From the NCBI RefSeq assembly GCF_025995235.1, contig NZ_BAPT01000013.1:62001-126000 (forward strand): a stretch of DNA of 64,000 bases, written 5' to 3'. The stretch is from Ameyamaea chiangmaiensis. Its GTDB lineage: Bacteria; Pseudomonadota; Alphaproteobacteria; Acetobacterales; Acetobacteraceae. Position numbers and translations under genes: made by a program. Under the pieces are notes generated by a model. The model worked only from the letters and a program-made list of their open reading frames with translations. It did no database searches and was not told the DNA's origin. Shown in pieces: positions 51,974-60,492 of the stretch. How positions within the stretch are numbered: the first letter of the stretch is position 1; each line of letters starts with the position of its first letter.

Positions 51974-53047
51974 TCAGGGGCTGCTGCGGCCGATCAAGAT
52001 GCCGGCGCGGTCGAAGATCAGAACCTCAACGTCGGTCGCGGGCCCCAACACGACCGAGGCCTGCGTGCGGGCTTCCCGCGCGATGGCGTCACACAGCGTG
52101 CGGGCGCCGTCTCCGGCCGCCAGAAGCGCCTCGGCCACGGTGACGGCGGCGGCGATCGCGGCGCAACGGGGTTGGGGCAGGCCACTCTCGCGCGCCAGGG
52201 TGCCCAGCGCGGCGCTGTCCACGCTGCCGCGTCTGGAGTGCAGATCGAGCCGCCCCTGCGCCAGCTTGGCCATCTTGGCCGGACCGCCCGCGATGGTCAG
52301 CCGCGCGACCGGATGGGCGCGCAGATATTTCAGCACACCGCCGGCAAAGTCCCCCATCTCGATCAGCGCCGTCTCCGGCACGCCCAGCAGCGCCTGCGCG
52401 GCGCGTTCGGACACGTTGCCGGTCGAGGCTACTACATGTTCGAGCCCGGTGGCGCGCGCCACGTCGATGCCGCGATGGATGCTGTCGATCCATGCGCTGC
52501 ACGAGAACGGCACCACGATTCCGGTGGTGCCCAGGATCGACAGTCCGCCGATCACGCCCAGCCGTGCGTTCAGCGTGCGGCGCGCCAGCGCTTCGCCGCC
52601 CGGGATCGACAGGGTGACGGCGACGTCCGCCCCCTGCGGCGTGATGTCGCGCAGGGCGGCGTCGATCATGCGGCGTGGCACCGGGTTGATCGCCGGCTCT
52701 CCGGGCGGAAGCGGCAGTCCGGGGCGCGTGACGTGGCCGACACCTTCGCCTGCCCGGAACACGATGCCGCTGCCGGGCGGAAGGGGGGCGAGGTCGGCGC
52801 GGATCAGGGCGCCGTGCGTCACGTCCGGATCGTCGCCAGCGTCCTTGATCACGGCCGCCCAGGCGCCGGTGTCCGTCTGGCCATGGTCGGCAAGGGCGAA
52901 GCCGGGAGTCTGTCCACCGGGAAGTGTGATCGTCACCGGGTCGGGAAAGCCGCGCCCGTGCAGGGCGGCCCAGGCCGCCTTGGCGGCGGCGGTTGCGCAA
53001 CTGCCGGTGGTCCAGCCGCGCCGCAAGGGGGACGATGCCTGCTTCAT
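51974..53047 (-). CDS. cbiD: Cobalt-precorrin-5B C1-methyltransferase (CbiD)
   Basis: A 357-residue protein. RRGWTTGSCATAAAKAAWAA is the CbiD signature, with EPAINPVPRRMIDAALRDIT, SILGTTGIVVPFSCSAWIDS and GNVSERAAQALLG. In the anaerobic pathway CbiD methylates C1. Here it sits among oxygen-dependent genes, and no cobF was found, so it presumably takes over C1 methylation on a metal-free intermediate. Start ATG 53047, divergent from cobB with a 47-nt gap. Confidence 0.93.
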   Translation of the reverse strand: MKQASSPLRRGWTTGSCATAAAKAAWAALHGRGFPDPVTITLPGGQTPGFALADHGQTDTGAWAAVIKDAGDDPDVTHGALIRADLAPLPPGSGIVFRAGEGVGHVTRPGLPLPPGEPAINPVPRRMIDAALRDITPQGADVAVTLSIPGGEALARRTLNARLGVIGGLSILGTTGIVVPFSCSAWIDSIHRGIDVARATGLEHVVASTGNVSERAAQALLGVPETALIEMGDFAGGVLKYLRAHPVARLTIAGGPAKMAKLAQGRLDLHSRRGSVDSAALGTLARESGLPQPRCAAIAAAVTVAEALLAAGDGARTLCDAIAREARTQASVVLGPATDVEVLIFDRAGILIGRSSP

Positions 53048-53094
53048 CGCACACAGAATAGGCGATTTCGCGGGAAATGCGACGGGGGCGCGTC

Positions 53095-54420
53095 ATGACG
53101 CGCGCCTTCATGATCGCCGCCCCGCGTTCGGGGGGCGGCAAGACCACGGTGACGCTGGGCCTCTTGGCCGCGCTGCGGGCACGCGGGGTGGCGGTGCGCG
53201 CGGCCAAGACCGGGCCGGACTATATCGACCCCGCGTTTCACGAGGCCGCAACCGGGCGGCCCAGCCTCAACCTCGACAGCTGGGTGATGCCGCCGGCGTT
53301 GCTCGACACGATGGTGGCGGAGGCGGCCAGCGGGGCGGAGGTTCTGGTCGTCGAATCGGCGATGGGCCTGTTCGACGGCCTCGCCGGTCCGGATGGCGCC
53401 CGGGGTGCGCCCTCCGACGTGGCGGCGCGGTTCGCGCTGCCAGTGGTCCTGGTTCTCGACGTTTCGGGACAGGGGCAGTCGGCGGCGGCCATCGCGCACG
53501 GTTTTGCCACGCTGGACACGCGCGTGCGGGTGGCGGGCGTCATTCTCAATCGCGTCGCATCCGCCCGGCATCGCAGCATGGCCGAGGGGGCGATCCGGGC
53601 TGCCGGGCTGCCCGTGTTTGGCGCGCTGATGCGCGACGATCTGCTGCATCTGCCGGAACGTCATTTGGGGCTGGTGCAGGCGCGCGAGCAGGACGGGCTG
53701 TCGGCGTTGTTTGCCCGTCTTGGCGGCCTGATCGAGGGCGGCATTGATCTGGACGCGCTTCTGGCGGCTGCGGGGTGGGTGTCAGCGGGAACGCACCATC
53801 CGTGCGCGATGCCGCCGCCGGGGCAACGGATCGCGGTTGCCGACGATGCGGCCTTCTCTTTTTTCTATGGCCATCTGGCGCAGGGCTGGCGCCGGGCCGG
53901 GGCGGAGTTGCTGTCGTTTTCACCTCTGGCGGACGAAGCGCCCGACGACACCGCCACGTGTTGCTGGTTGCCGGGCGGCTATCCCGAACTGCATGCCGCC
54001 GCGCTGTCGGCCGCGACACGATTCCGCGATGGGGTCGCGCGTTTCGCGATGACCCGTCCGGTGCATGGGGAGTGCGGCGGTTTCATGGTGCTGGGACGTG
54101 GCCTGGAAGACGCGCAAGGCGTGACTCACCCGATGTGCACCGTACTCGACCATGTCACAAGTTACGCGAAACGTCGTATGTCGCTCGGCTATCGGGAGGC
54201 GACGCTGCTGGCCGATGGCGTGCTGGGGACGGCGGGATCGGTTCTGCGGGGGCACGAATTTCACTACGCGCGGGTGACCGATGCGGGCTCCGATGCTCCG
54301 CTGGCCGCCTTGCGCGACGGCATGGGACAGTCGCTGGGGACCGCCGGAGGACGGCGGGGCCATGTGTCCGGTTCGTTCTTTCACGTTATGGCCCGCCATA
54401 CACAGGAGAGTGTTGCATGA
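53095..54420 (+). CDS. cobB: Hydrogenobyrinate a,c-diamide synthase
   Basis: A 441-residue protein. The ATP-binding start is IAAPRSGGGKTTVTLGL, followed by KTGPDYIDPAFHEAATGRPS. The C-terminal class I glutamine amidotransferase carries ECGGFMVLGRGLE (Cys327) and GHVSGSFFHVMARH with the His. It amidates the a and c side chains using glutamine. Start ATG 53095; overlaps cobO by ATGA. Confidence 0.94.
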   Translation: MTRAFMIAAPRSGGGKTTVTLGLLAALRARGVAVRAAKTGPDYIDPAFHEAATGRPSLNLDSWVMPPALLDTMVAEAASGAEVLVVESAMGLFDGLAGPDGARGAPSDVAARFALPVVLVLDVSGQGQSAAAIAHGFATLDTRVRVAGVILNRVASARHRSMAEGAIRAAGLPVFGALMRDDLLHLPERHLGLVQAREQDGLSALFARLGGLIEGGIDLDALLAAAGWVSAGTHHPCAMPPPGQRIAVADDAAFSFFYGHLAQGWRRAGAELLSFSPLADEAPDDTATCCWLPGGYPELHAAALSAATRFRDGVARFAMTRPVHGECGGFMVLGRGLEDAQGVTHPMCTVLDHVTSYAKRRMSLGYREATLLADGVLGTAGSVLRGHEFHYARVTDAGSDAPLAALRDGMGQSLGTAGGRRGHVSGSFFHVMARHTQESVA

Positions 54421-55019
54421 GCGACGATGCGGAGCACCACCGGGAGAAGATGCGCAAGCGCAAGGACGTGCAGGACCGCGAGGTCGCGTCCAAGACGGTG
54501 GAGAAGGGCCTTCTGATGGTCCATACCGGGCCCGGCAAGGGCAAATCCACCGCTGCGTTCGGACTGGCGCTGCGGATGCTGGGTCACGGTCGTCGTGTCG
54601 TGGTGGTGCAGTTCATCAAAGGCGCGTGGCAGACCGGCGAGCGCGATGCGCTGGCGCGTTTCGACGATCGGCTGGCGTGGCACACGATGGGCGAGGGCTT
54701 TACGTGGGAGACGCAGGACCGCGCGCGCGATGTCGCCGCGTGCGAGGCCGCGTGGGCGGTCGCGCGGTCGGCGCTTGCGGATCCGGACGTGGCGCTTGTC
54801 GTGTTGGACGAGTTGAACATCGCCCTGCGCTACGACTACCTGCCGCTGGATAGGGTGCTGCTTGACCTGGCGTCGCGCCCGGCGATGCAGCATGTCGTGG
54901 TGACGGGGCGCAACGCGCGGCCGGAACTGGTGGAGGCCGCCGATCTGGTCACCGAAATGGCGCTGGTGAAGCACCATTTTAAAAACGGTGTGAAGTCCCA
55001 ACAGGGCATCGAGTTCTGA
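54417..55019 (+). CDS. cobO: Cob(I)yrinic acid a,c-diamide adenosyltransferase
   Basis: A 200-residue BtuR/CobA-type protein. VHTGPGKGKSTAAFGLALR (P-loop at 37-45), VVVVQFIKGAW and VLDELNIALRYDYL are conserved. It adds the adenosyl group to cobalt. The start is ATG 54417, and cobQ begins one base into the stop codon (TGATG), so they are coupled. Confidence 0.95.
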   Translation: MSDDAEHHREKMRKRKDVQDREVASKTVEKGLLMVHTGPGKGKSTAAFGLALRMLGHGRRVVVVQFIKGAWQTGERDALARFDDRLAWHTMGEGFTWETQDRARDVAACEAAWAVARSALADPDVALVVLDELNIALRYDYLPLDRVLLDLASRPAMQHVVVTGRNARPELVEAADLVTEMALVKHHFKNGVKSQQGIEF

Positions 55020-56542
55020 TGGCCCGCGCGCTGATGCTGCAGGGGACGGGTTCGAGCGTGGGGAAATCCACGCTGGTCGCCGGGCTGGCGCGCGCGTTTA
55101 CGCGACGGGGCCTGACGGTGCGGCCGTTCAAGCCCCAGAATATGTCCAACAATGCGGCGGTCACCGCGGATGGGGGCGAGATCGGGCGCGCACAGGCGCT
55201 TCAGGCGCTGGCGTGCCGCACGGTTCCGGTGGTCGACATGAATCCGGTTCTGCTCAAGCCGCAAAGCGAGGTCGGGGCGCAGCTTGTCGTGCGGGGCCGT
55301 GCGCGCGGGACGGTGCGCGCGCGCGATTATCAGGCGATCAAGCCCGGACTGATGCCCGACGTACTGTCCGCTTTCGGAACGTTGTGCGATCAGGCCGACC
55401 TGGTGTTGGTGGAGGGTGCGGGATCGGCGTCCGAGGTCAATCTGCGGTCGGGCGACATTGCGAACATGGGTTTCGCGCAGGCTGCGGATGTGGACGTGGT
55501 GCTGGTGGGCGATATCGACCGGGGCGGGGTGATCGCCAGTCTGGTGGGCACCGCGCGTGTGCTCGACGATGCCGATCGCGCGCGCATCAAAGGGTTCGTC
55601 GTCAACCGCATGCGCGGCGATCCGACGCTGTTTGCCGAGGGGATGCGTCTGATCGCGCGCCATACCGGATGGCAGCCGCTGGGTCTGGTGCCTCACTGCG
55701 CGGCCGTGTCTGCGTTGCCGGCGGAGGACGCCGCCGACCTGTGCGACCAGTCCGCCGGGCCGCCCGGGGCGCGGGACATGGTCGTGGTCGTCCCCCTGAT
55801 GCCGATGATTGCGAATTTCGACGATCTCGACCCCCTGCGGTCGGAGCCGGGCGTGTCGCTGCGTCTGGTCGTTGCCGGGGAGGCGTTGCCGGTTGCCGAT
55901 CTGGTGATCCTGCCCGGATCGAAAAGCACAATCGCTGACCTGATGTTTTTGCGCGAACAGGGGTGGGACATCGATCTGGCCGCGCATGTGCGGCGCGGGG
56001 GGCATGTGCTGGGCATCTGCGGCGGGTATCAGATGCTGGGCACGCACATCGCCGATCCCGACGGTATCGAGGGACCGCCGGGAGCGGTGGACGGTCTGGG
56101 GCTGTTGCAGGTCGATACGGTGCTGGGCGGCGACAAGTGCCTCACGACCATGACCGGGACGTTGTGGCCCGATAACGTGCCTGTCTCAGGCTACGAAATT
56201 CACATGGGGCGTACGACGGGCGCGGACACGTCCCGGCCGTTCGCGTGGATCGAAGGGCGGCCGGAGGGCGCCGTCGCGGCGAACGGGCGGGTTGCGGGCA
56301 CATACCTGCACGGGGTGTTCGGAAAAGGGTCTGCCCGGTCGTCTCTTTTGAAAAGAGTCGGCGGTGTCGTATGCGATGGCACCGACCATGATGAGCGTGT
56401 CGAGGCGGCGCTGGACGCGCTGGCGGACCATCTGGAGGCGCATGTTGACCTGGACGCGCTCGTGGCGTTGGCGCGACCTGTGCGGGACCGTGCGGCGGGT
56501 GTCGGTTCGTCCACGGCCGGCTCTCGGGGAACAGGTACCTAA
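55019..56542 (+). CDS. cobQ: Cobyric acid synthase
   Basis: A 507-residue protein. MLQGTGSSVGKSTLVAGLAR and FKPQNMSNNAAVTADGGEIG are the CobQ start. VVPLMPMIANFDDLDPL and LPGSKSTIADLMFLR follow, and the amidotransferase domain has the Cys in GICGGYQMLG (residue 334) and the His in HGVFG (residue 431). It amidates the b, d, e and g side chains. Its stop overlaps that of yceI. Confidence 0.95.
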   Translation: MARALMLQGTGSSVGKSTLVAGLARAFTRRGLTVRPFKPQNMSNNAAVTADGGEIGRAQALQALACRTVPVVDMNPVLLKPQSEVGAQLVVRGRARGTVRARDYQAIKPGLMPDVLSAFGTLCDQADLVLVEGAGSASEVNLRSGDIANMGFAQAADVDVVLVGDIDRGGVIASLVGTARVLDDADRARIKGFVVNRMRGDPTLFAEGMRLIARHTGWQPLGLVPHCAAVSALPAEDAADLCDQSAGPPGARDMVVVVPLMPMIANFDDLDPLRSEPGVSLRLVVAGEALPVADLVILPGSKSTIADLMFLREQGWDIDLAAHVRRGGHVLGICGGYQMLGTHIADPDGIEGPPGAVDGLGLLQVDTVLGGDKCLTTMTGTLWPDNVPVSGYEIHMGRTTGADTSRPFAWIEGRPEGAVAANGRVAGTYLHGVFGKGSARSSLLKRVGGVVCDGTDHDERVEAALDALADHLEAHVDLDALVALARPVRDRAAGVGSSTAGSRGTGT

Positions 56543-57147
56543 CCGGGCGTCCTGGACCCCAGCGGCGGGAAGGTGATGATGGTCTGCGTCGTCACCATCG
56601 GATCCACCGTGTGCAGCAATGTGCTCATCCCCCATGTCCGTTGATCGAAGCGGGCGGTGCTGGTGATGCTGGTCAGCGTGTTGCCGGTGAACTGCATGAC
56701 GGTGGTGAAGGCCAGCGGATGCGTCTGACCGCGCATGGTCAGCTTGCCGACAAGCTGTGTCTGCAACTGGCCATTGTGGATACGTGGTGTGCAGCTGCCG
56801 GTGTAGTGCATGGTCGGATGATCGTCCTCGTCCAGCATCAGGCCGGAGAGCATCACGCCGCGTAGCAACGCGCTGCCGACATGCAGGGTCGACACATTCA
56901 TCGTCAGGTCGACGTGGCATGTCTGTTTTGACAGGTCGTAGACAAGTGTCCCATGCAGCTCGCCGAACGCGCCGTCGACACTGCTGAGCGCGGATGTCGC
57001 GTGCAGCGTCGCGTGCGTGTTGGCCGGCGTCAGCGTCAGGCTCTGGGTCTCGGCCCAGGAGCGCGAGGGGTGGGCGGCCAACAGCGCCAGTGCGCAGAGC
57101 GTCGATACGAGTCCCGTCCACCGTTTACGCACACGCACATCCTCCAT
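56539..57147 (-). CDS. YceI-family periplasmic protein
   Basis: A 202-residue protein with a signal peptide (residues 1-31, ALALLAAHPSRSWA). The mature beta-barrel shows SVDGAFGELHGTLVYDLSKQ, MLSGLMLDEDDHPTMHYTG, VVGKLTMRG-type LVGKLTMRGQTHPLAF and FDQRTWGMS, matching YceI proteins that bind isoprenoid-like ligands. It has no obvious link to cobalamin synthesis. The 3' end overlaps cobQ by four bases. Confidence 0.85.
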   Translation of the reverse strand: MEDVRVRKRWTGLVSTLCALALLAAHPSRSWAETQSLTLTPANTHATLHATSALSSVDGAFGELHGTLVYDLSKQTCHVDLTMNVSTLHVGSALLRGVMLSGLMLDEDDHPTMHYTGSCTPRIHNGQLQTQLVGKLTMRGQTHPLAFTTVMQFTGNTLTSITSTARFDQRTWGMSTLLHTVDPMVTTQTIITFPPLGSRTPG

Positions 57148-57196
57148 CTCTCACCAAGGCCACAATGACGGCGAAGCCGGCCGTGCGGGAAGGGCC

Positions 57197-57826
57197 CTAT
57201 ATCACGTGCCAGCGCGCGGTCTCTGGTCGGCGGCGTTCCCATCCCCGGCGTTCCAGTTCCGGGGTGTCGGCCCTCTCCAGCGGGCGCCCCACGCACAGAT
57301 AGGCAACAAACTCCCACGCCAGAGGCGCGTCAAGGCAGGCGGCGACCCGCGCGGGATCGAGGATCGACACCCAGCCGACACCGACACCGCGGGCCGTCGC
57401 CGCCAGCCAGAAAGTATGGATGGCCATCATCGTCGACCACACCGTCGTCTCCGGCATCGTCATGCGCCCCAGCCCGCGTCCCTGCGCCGGGTCGCGTTCG
57501 GAAAACACCGCGACATGGTGGGGTGCCTGATCGAGGCCCGCGAGCTTGAGGCGCGCATAGTCGTTGCGGTCAACGCCCCGGCCCGCCGTGGCGATCGCGT
57601 TGCAGCGTTCGAATTCGTCGCGGATGGCCCGGCGTCGGGCAGCGGATGTCACCTGACAAAAGCGCCATGGCTCCGACAGGCCGACCGAGGGCGCCAGACA
57701 CGCGCTGGCCAGCAGGGCATCGAGCGTCTCCGGCGGCAGTGGGTCAGGCCTGAAATGCCGTACGTCGCGGCGCCAGCGAAGCAGCGTGTCGAGGCAGGAC
57801 GGGTCGTCCGGGGGCAGAGCCGTCAT
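57197..57826 (-). CDS. bluB: 5,6-Dimethylbenzimidazole synthase BluB
   Basis: A 209-residue nitroreductase-fold protein. WRRDVRHFRPDPLPPETLD, SVGLSEPWRF and RMTMPETTVWSTMMAIHTFW, then VGWVSILDP, match BluB, which cannibalises reduced flavin with oxygen to make the lower ligand. Start ATG 57826 overlaps the stop of cobD (57823). With cobT it makes the cell self-sufficient for the B12 lower ligand. Confidence 0.92.
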   Translation of the reverse strand: MTALPPDDPSCLDTLLRWRRDVRHFRPDPLPPETLDALLASACLAPSVGLSEPWRFCQVTSAARRRAIRDEFERCNAIATAGRGVDRNDYARLKLAGLDQAPHHVAVFSERDPAQGRGLGRMTMPETTVWSTMMAIHTFWLAATARGVGVGWVSILDPARVAACLDAPLAWEFVAYLCVGRPLERADTPELERRGWERRRPETARWHVI

Positions 57827-58821
57827 CGGCGGAGGGCCTTCATCGTGATGACTACGACGGCGAGCACAACGCCCTGACACACACAGGCGCGCCGGTACAG
57901 CATCAGCGCGCGTGTCAGATCGTCCGTTGTCGCGTCGGCGCGACCCTCCCCCATCCAGTGGTCGTCCACGCGTGTCGCGCCATAGATGCGCGGGCCGGCC
58001 AGCCGCACGCCCAGAGCCCCCGCCATGGCGGCCTCCGGCCAGCCGGCATTGGGCGAACGGTGGCGGGACGCATCGCGCCAGACGGTACGAACGGCGCCGC
58101 GCGCGGACGCACCGCGCGTCAGGGCGGCCGCTAGGGTGATCCACAGCGCGGACAGCCGGGACGCGGGCAGGTTCACCAGATCGTCGAATCGCGCCGCCGC
58201 CCAGCCGAACGCGTCGTGGCGTGTTGTGCGGTGTCCGATCATGCTGTCGGCGGTGTTGGCGACCTTGTAGCCCACCGCCCCCGGCAGACCGGCGAACGAG
58301 GCCCAGAACAGGGGCGCGACCACGCCGTCGGAAAAGTTCTCCGCCAGACTTTCGATGGCGGCGCGCACGACGCCGGCTTCGTCCAGCGTCGCGGGATTGC
58401 GACCGACAATGTGGGCCACCGCCGCGCGACCGCCGTCCAGACCGCCGTCGTTCAATCCGTCGCGCACCGCGCGCACATGCGCCTCCAGCGAGCGTTGGGC
58501 GATCAGCGTTCCGGTCAACAGGCCCAGAACGGCCACCCCGATCCCGCGCAGGGTGGTCAGGATCACCGCCGAGACTGCCCAGGCAAAGGCGACCCAGACC
58601 GCCAGAAGGACCACCAGCGTCACGGCGCCGGCCAGACGGCGTATGCGCGCACTGTCGCGGGTGCGGTTGAACCGTGTGTCGGCCTGGGCGATCATGGCAC
58701 CGATCCACGTCACCGGGTGGCCGATGCGGGCAAACAGCCATGCCGGATAGCCGAACAGCGCATCGGTGGCCGCGCCGAGAGCGGCGACGGGAAGAGAGCA
58801 GGAAGAGAAGGAAACGGTCAT
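57823..58821 (-). CDS. cobD: Adenosylcobinamide-phosphate synthase (CbiB/CobD)
   Basis: A 332-residue membrane protein. Markers are GYPAWLFARIGHPVTWIGAM, AIESLAENFSDGVVAPLFW, VGYKVANTADSMIGHRT and SPNAGWPEAAMAGALGVRL. About four membrane segments are visible. It attaches (R)-1-amino-2-propanol phosphate to cobyric acid. Start ATG 58821; divergent from cobC (51-nt gap). Confidence 0.94.
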   Translation of the reverse strand: MTVSFSSCSLPVAALGAATDALFGYPAWLFARIGHPVTWIGAMIAQADTRFNRTRDSARIRRLAGAVTLVVLLAVWVAFAWAVSAVILTTLRGIGVAVLGLLTGTLIAQRSLEAHVRAVRDGLNDGGLDGGRAAVAHIVGRNPATLDEAGVVRAAIESLAENFSDGVVAPLFWASFAGLPGAVGYKVANTADSMIGHRTTRHDAFGWAAARFDDLVNLPASRLSALWITLAAALTRGASARGAVRTVWRDASRHRSPNAGWPEAAMAGALGVRLAGPRIYGATRVDDHWMGEGRADATTDDLTRALMLYRRACVCQGVVLAVVVITMKALRR

Positions 58822-58872
58822 GGTCCCATCACCCCGGTCGGGACGAGCCCCGCGCCGGTGCGCTGTCCTAGC

Positions 58873-59895
58873 ATGACCGTGCCCGTAGCGGGAGGCATCG
58901 AGCACGGTGGCCAAGTGGTCGCGGTCATGCGGGACTTCCCCGACGCGCCGCGTCCGTTCGTCGATCTGTCCACGGGGATCGGTCCGGTGGCCTATCCGTT
59001 CACGATGCCGGACGCCGATGCCTTTCATGCGTTGCCGCAGGCGGACGCGGAAAGGGCGCTCGTGGACGCGGCGGTCCATGCCTACGGCGTGTCCGATTCC
59101 CGTTGTGTGGTAGCGGGGTCTGGGACGCAATTGCTGATGGGGCTGATCCCGTGGGTGCTGCCCGCGCCGCATGTCACTATACTGTCGCCGACCTATGGCG
59201 GCCATGAACAGGCCTGGCGTCTGGCGGGTGCGCCCATCGCGCGTGTCCGCGATGTCCCGGCCCTGTGGTCGGCCCCGGCCGGCGGCACGGTGGTCGTCTG
59301 TTCACCCAACAATCCCGACGGCCGCGTCGTGCCGGTGGCCGACCTGCTCTCGCTTGCGGCCCACTGCGCGCGGACGGGCGGGCGGCTGGTGGTGGACGAG
59401 GCCTATGCGGATTTTGCGTCGGACAGCATCGCGCCCCATGTGGCTCGGTCGGGTCTGGTCGTGCTGCGCTCGTTCGGCAAGAGCTACGGGCTGGCGGGGA
59501 TGCGTCTGGGGTTCATGCTGGCGGAGGTAGCGGTCGCCGAACGGGTGCGCGCGGTGATGGGGGCGTGGCCGGTCGGCACGGTGGCGCTGGCGGCCGGAAC
59601 ACAGGCGCTGTCCGATGACGCATGGCGCGACCGGGCCGCGGCGTGCGCCGGGGCGAGCAGCGCGCGGCTGCGGGGCATGCTGGCCGGGGCGGGGCTGTGC
59701 GTGGTCGGTGCAACGTCGCTGTTCGTTCTGGTCCGGGACGTCCGGGTGCCGTCGCTCTGGGTGCATTTGTGCAAGCACGGTATTCTGACGCGGGTTTTTT
59801 CCGATCGGGCCGACGACATGCGCATCGGCCTGCCGCGCGACGGACAGGCGTGGCGGCGTCTGGAAACGGCGCTGACAACATGGTCGCGCGCGTGA
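58873..59895 (+). CDS. cobC: Threonine-phosphate decarboxylase (CobC, PLP aminotransferase fold)
   Basis: A 340-residue class I/II aminotransferase-like protein. DLSTGIGPVAYPF, VTILSPTYGGHEQAWRLAG, VVCSPNNPDGRVVP, LVVDEAYADF and RSFGKSYGLAGMRLGF, with the PLP lysine at 203, are intact. It forms the aminopropanol phosphate arm. The symbol cobC here follows Pseudomonas naming and is distinct from the phosphatase at 36,234. Its stop overlaps the next gene by GTGA. Confidence 0.9.
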   Translation: MTVPVAGGIEHGGQVVAVMRDFPDAPRPFVDLSTGIGPVAYPFTMPDADAFHALPQADAERALVDAAVHAYGVSDSRCVVAGSGTQLLMGLIPWVLPAPHVTILSPTYGGHEQAWRLAGAPIARVRDVPALWSAPAGGTVVVCSPNNPDGRVVPVADLLSLAAHCARTGGRLVVDEAYADFASDSIAPHVARSGLVVLRSFGKSYGLAGMRLGFMLAEVAVAERVRAVMGAWPVGTVALAAGTQALSDDAWRDRAAACAGASSARLRGMLAGAGLCVVGATSLFVLVRDVRVPSLWVHLCKHGILTRVFSDRADDMRIGLPRDGQAWRRLETALTTWSRA

Positions 59896-60458
59896 CGGCC
59901 CTCCGGCTGGTCTGTCTGGCTACGCCGGTGCAGCCGGCTGTGCGGCGGGGTGTCGTTCCTACGGAGGGTAATGGTGGGGGGGCGGATGACGTCCCGCTTC
60001 CGGCATGGCCGTGCGCGCCGAGTGTGCCGATTATTGCCGGGACCGGGTGGAGTGCCGCGATCGCGCGACGGTGGTGCCCCGACCAGCGCGTGACGACGAT
60101 CGAGGCCCTGCGCGGGGCCGGGGCCGGACGCTGGGGTGGACAGGCTCTGTCCGACCTGCCGCCCGCCGAGGTCGGGCGCTGGCTGGCGGACCCGGACTTT
60201 GCGCCGCCGGACGGCGAGAGCCGAGGTTGCGTGCTGGACCGGGTCAGGACGTGGCTGGCCACGCGTGACGGTCCGGGCGCGGCGTGCGTGGTCGTCGCGG
60301 AACCGGTCATCGTGCGCGCCTTGGTCCTTGCCGTTCTGGGCGGCGGTGCGTCCATGGAGCACGCGCTGGATGTCGCCCCGCTGTCGCGGACGGTGCTGGT
60401 GCGGCACAGGACATGGCGCGTCCGCCAGATGGGTATGCCGTTAACCGGCGGGGAATAA
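59892..60458 (+). CDS. Degenerate histidine-phosphatase-like protein
   Basis: A 188-residue protein with the outline of a histidine phosphatase: GESRGCVLDRVRTWLATRDG corresponds to the usual GES...RV..WL, and VVVAEPVIVRALVLAVLGGG to the usual VTHAGVIRAL...LG. However the N-terminal RHG is missing (LRLVCLATPVQPAV) and the second His is replaced (AEPVIVR). It is probably not a phosphatase; a structural or binding role is possible. Start GTG 59892 overlaps cobC by GTGA. Confidence 0.6.
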   Translation: MTALRLVCLATPVQPAVRRGVVPTEGNGGGADDVPLPAWPCAPSVPIIAGTGWSAAIARRWCPDQRVTTIEALRGAGAGRWGGQALSDLPPAEVGRWLADPDFAPPDGESRGCVLDRVRTWLATRDGPGAACVVVAEPVIVRALVLAVLGGGASMEHALDVAPLSRTVLVRHRTWRVRQMGMPLTGGE

Positions 60459-60492
60459 GCCCGGCGACGGCGGTATCACACCCCCCGGGATG

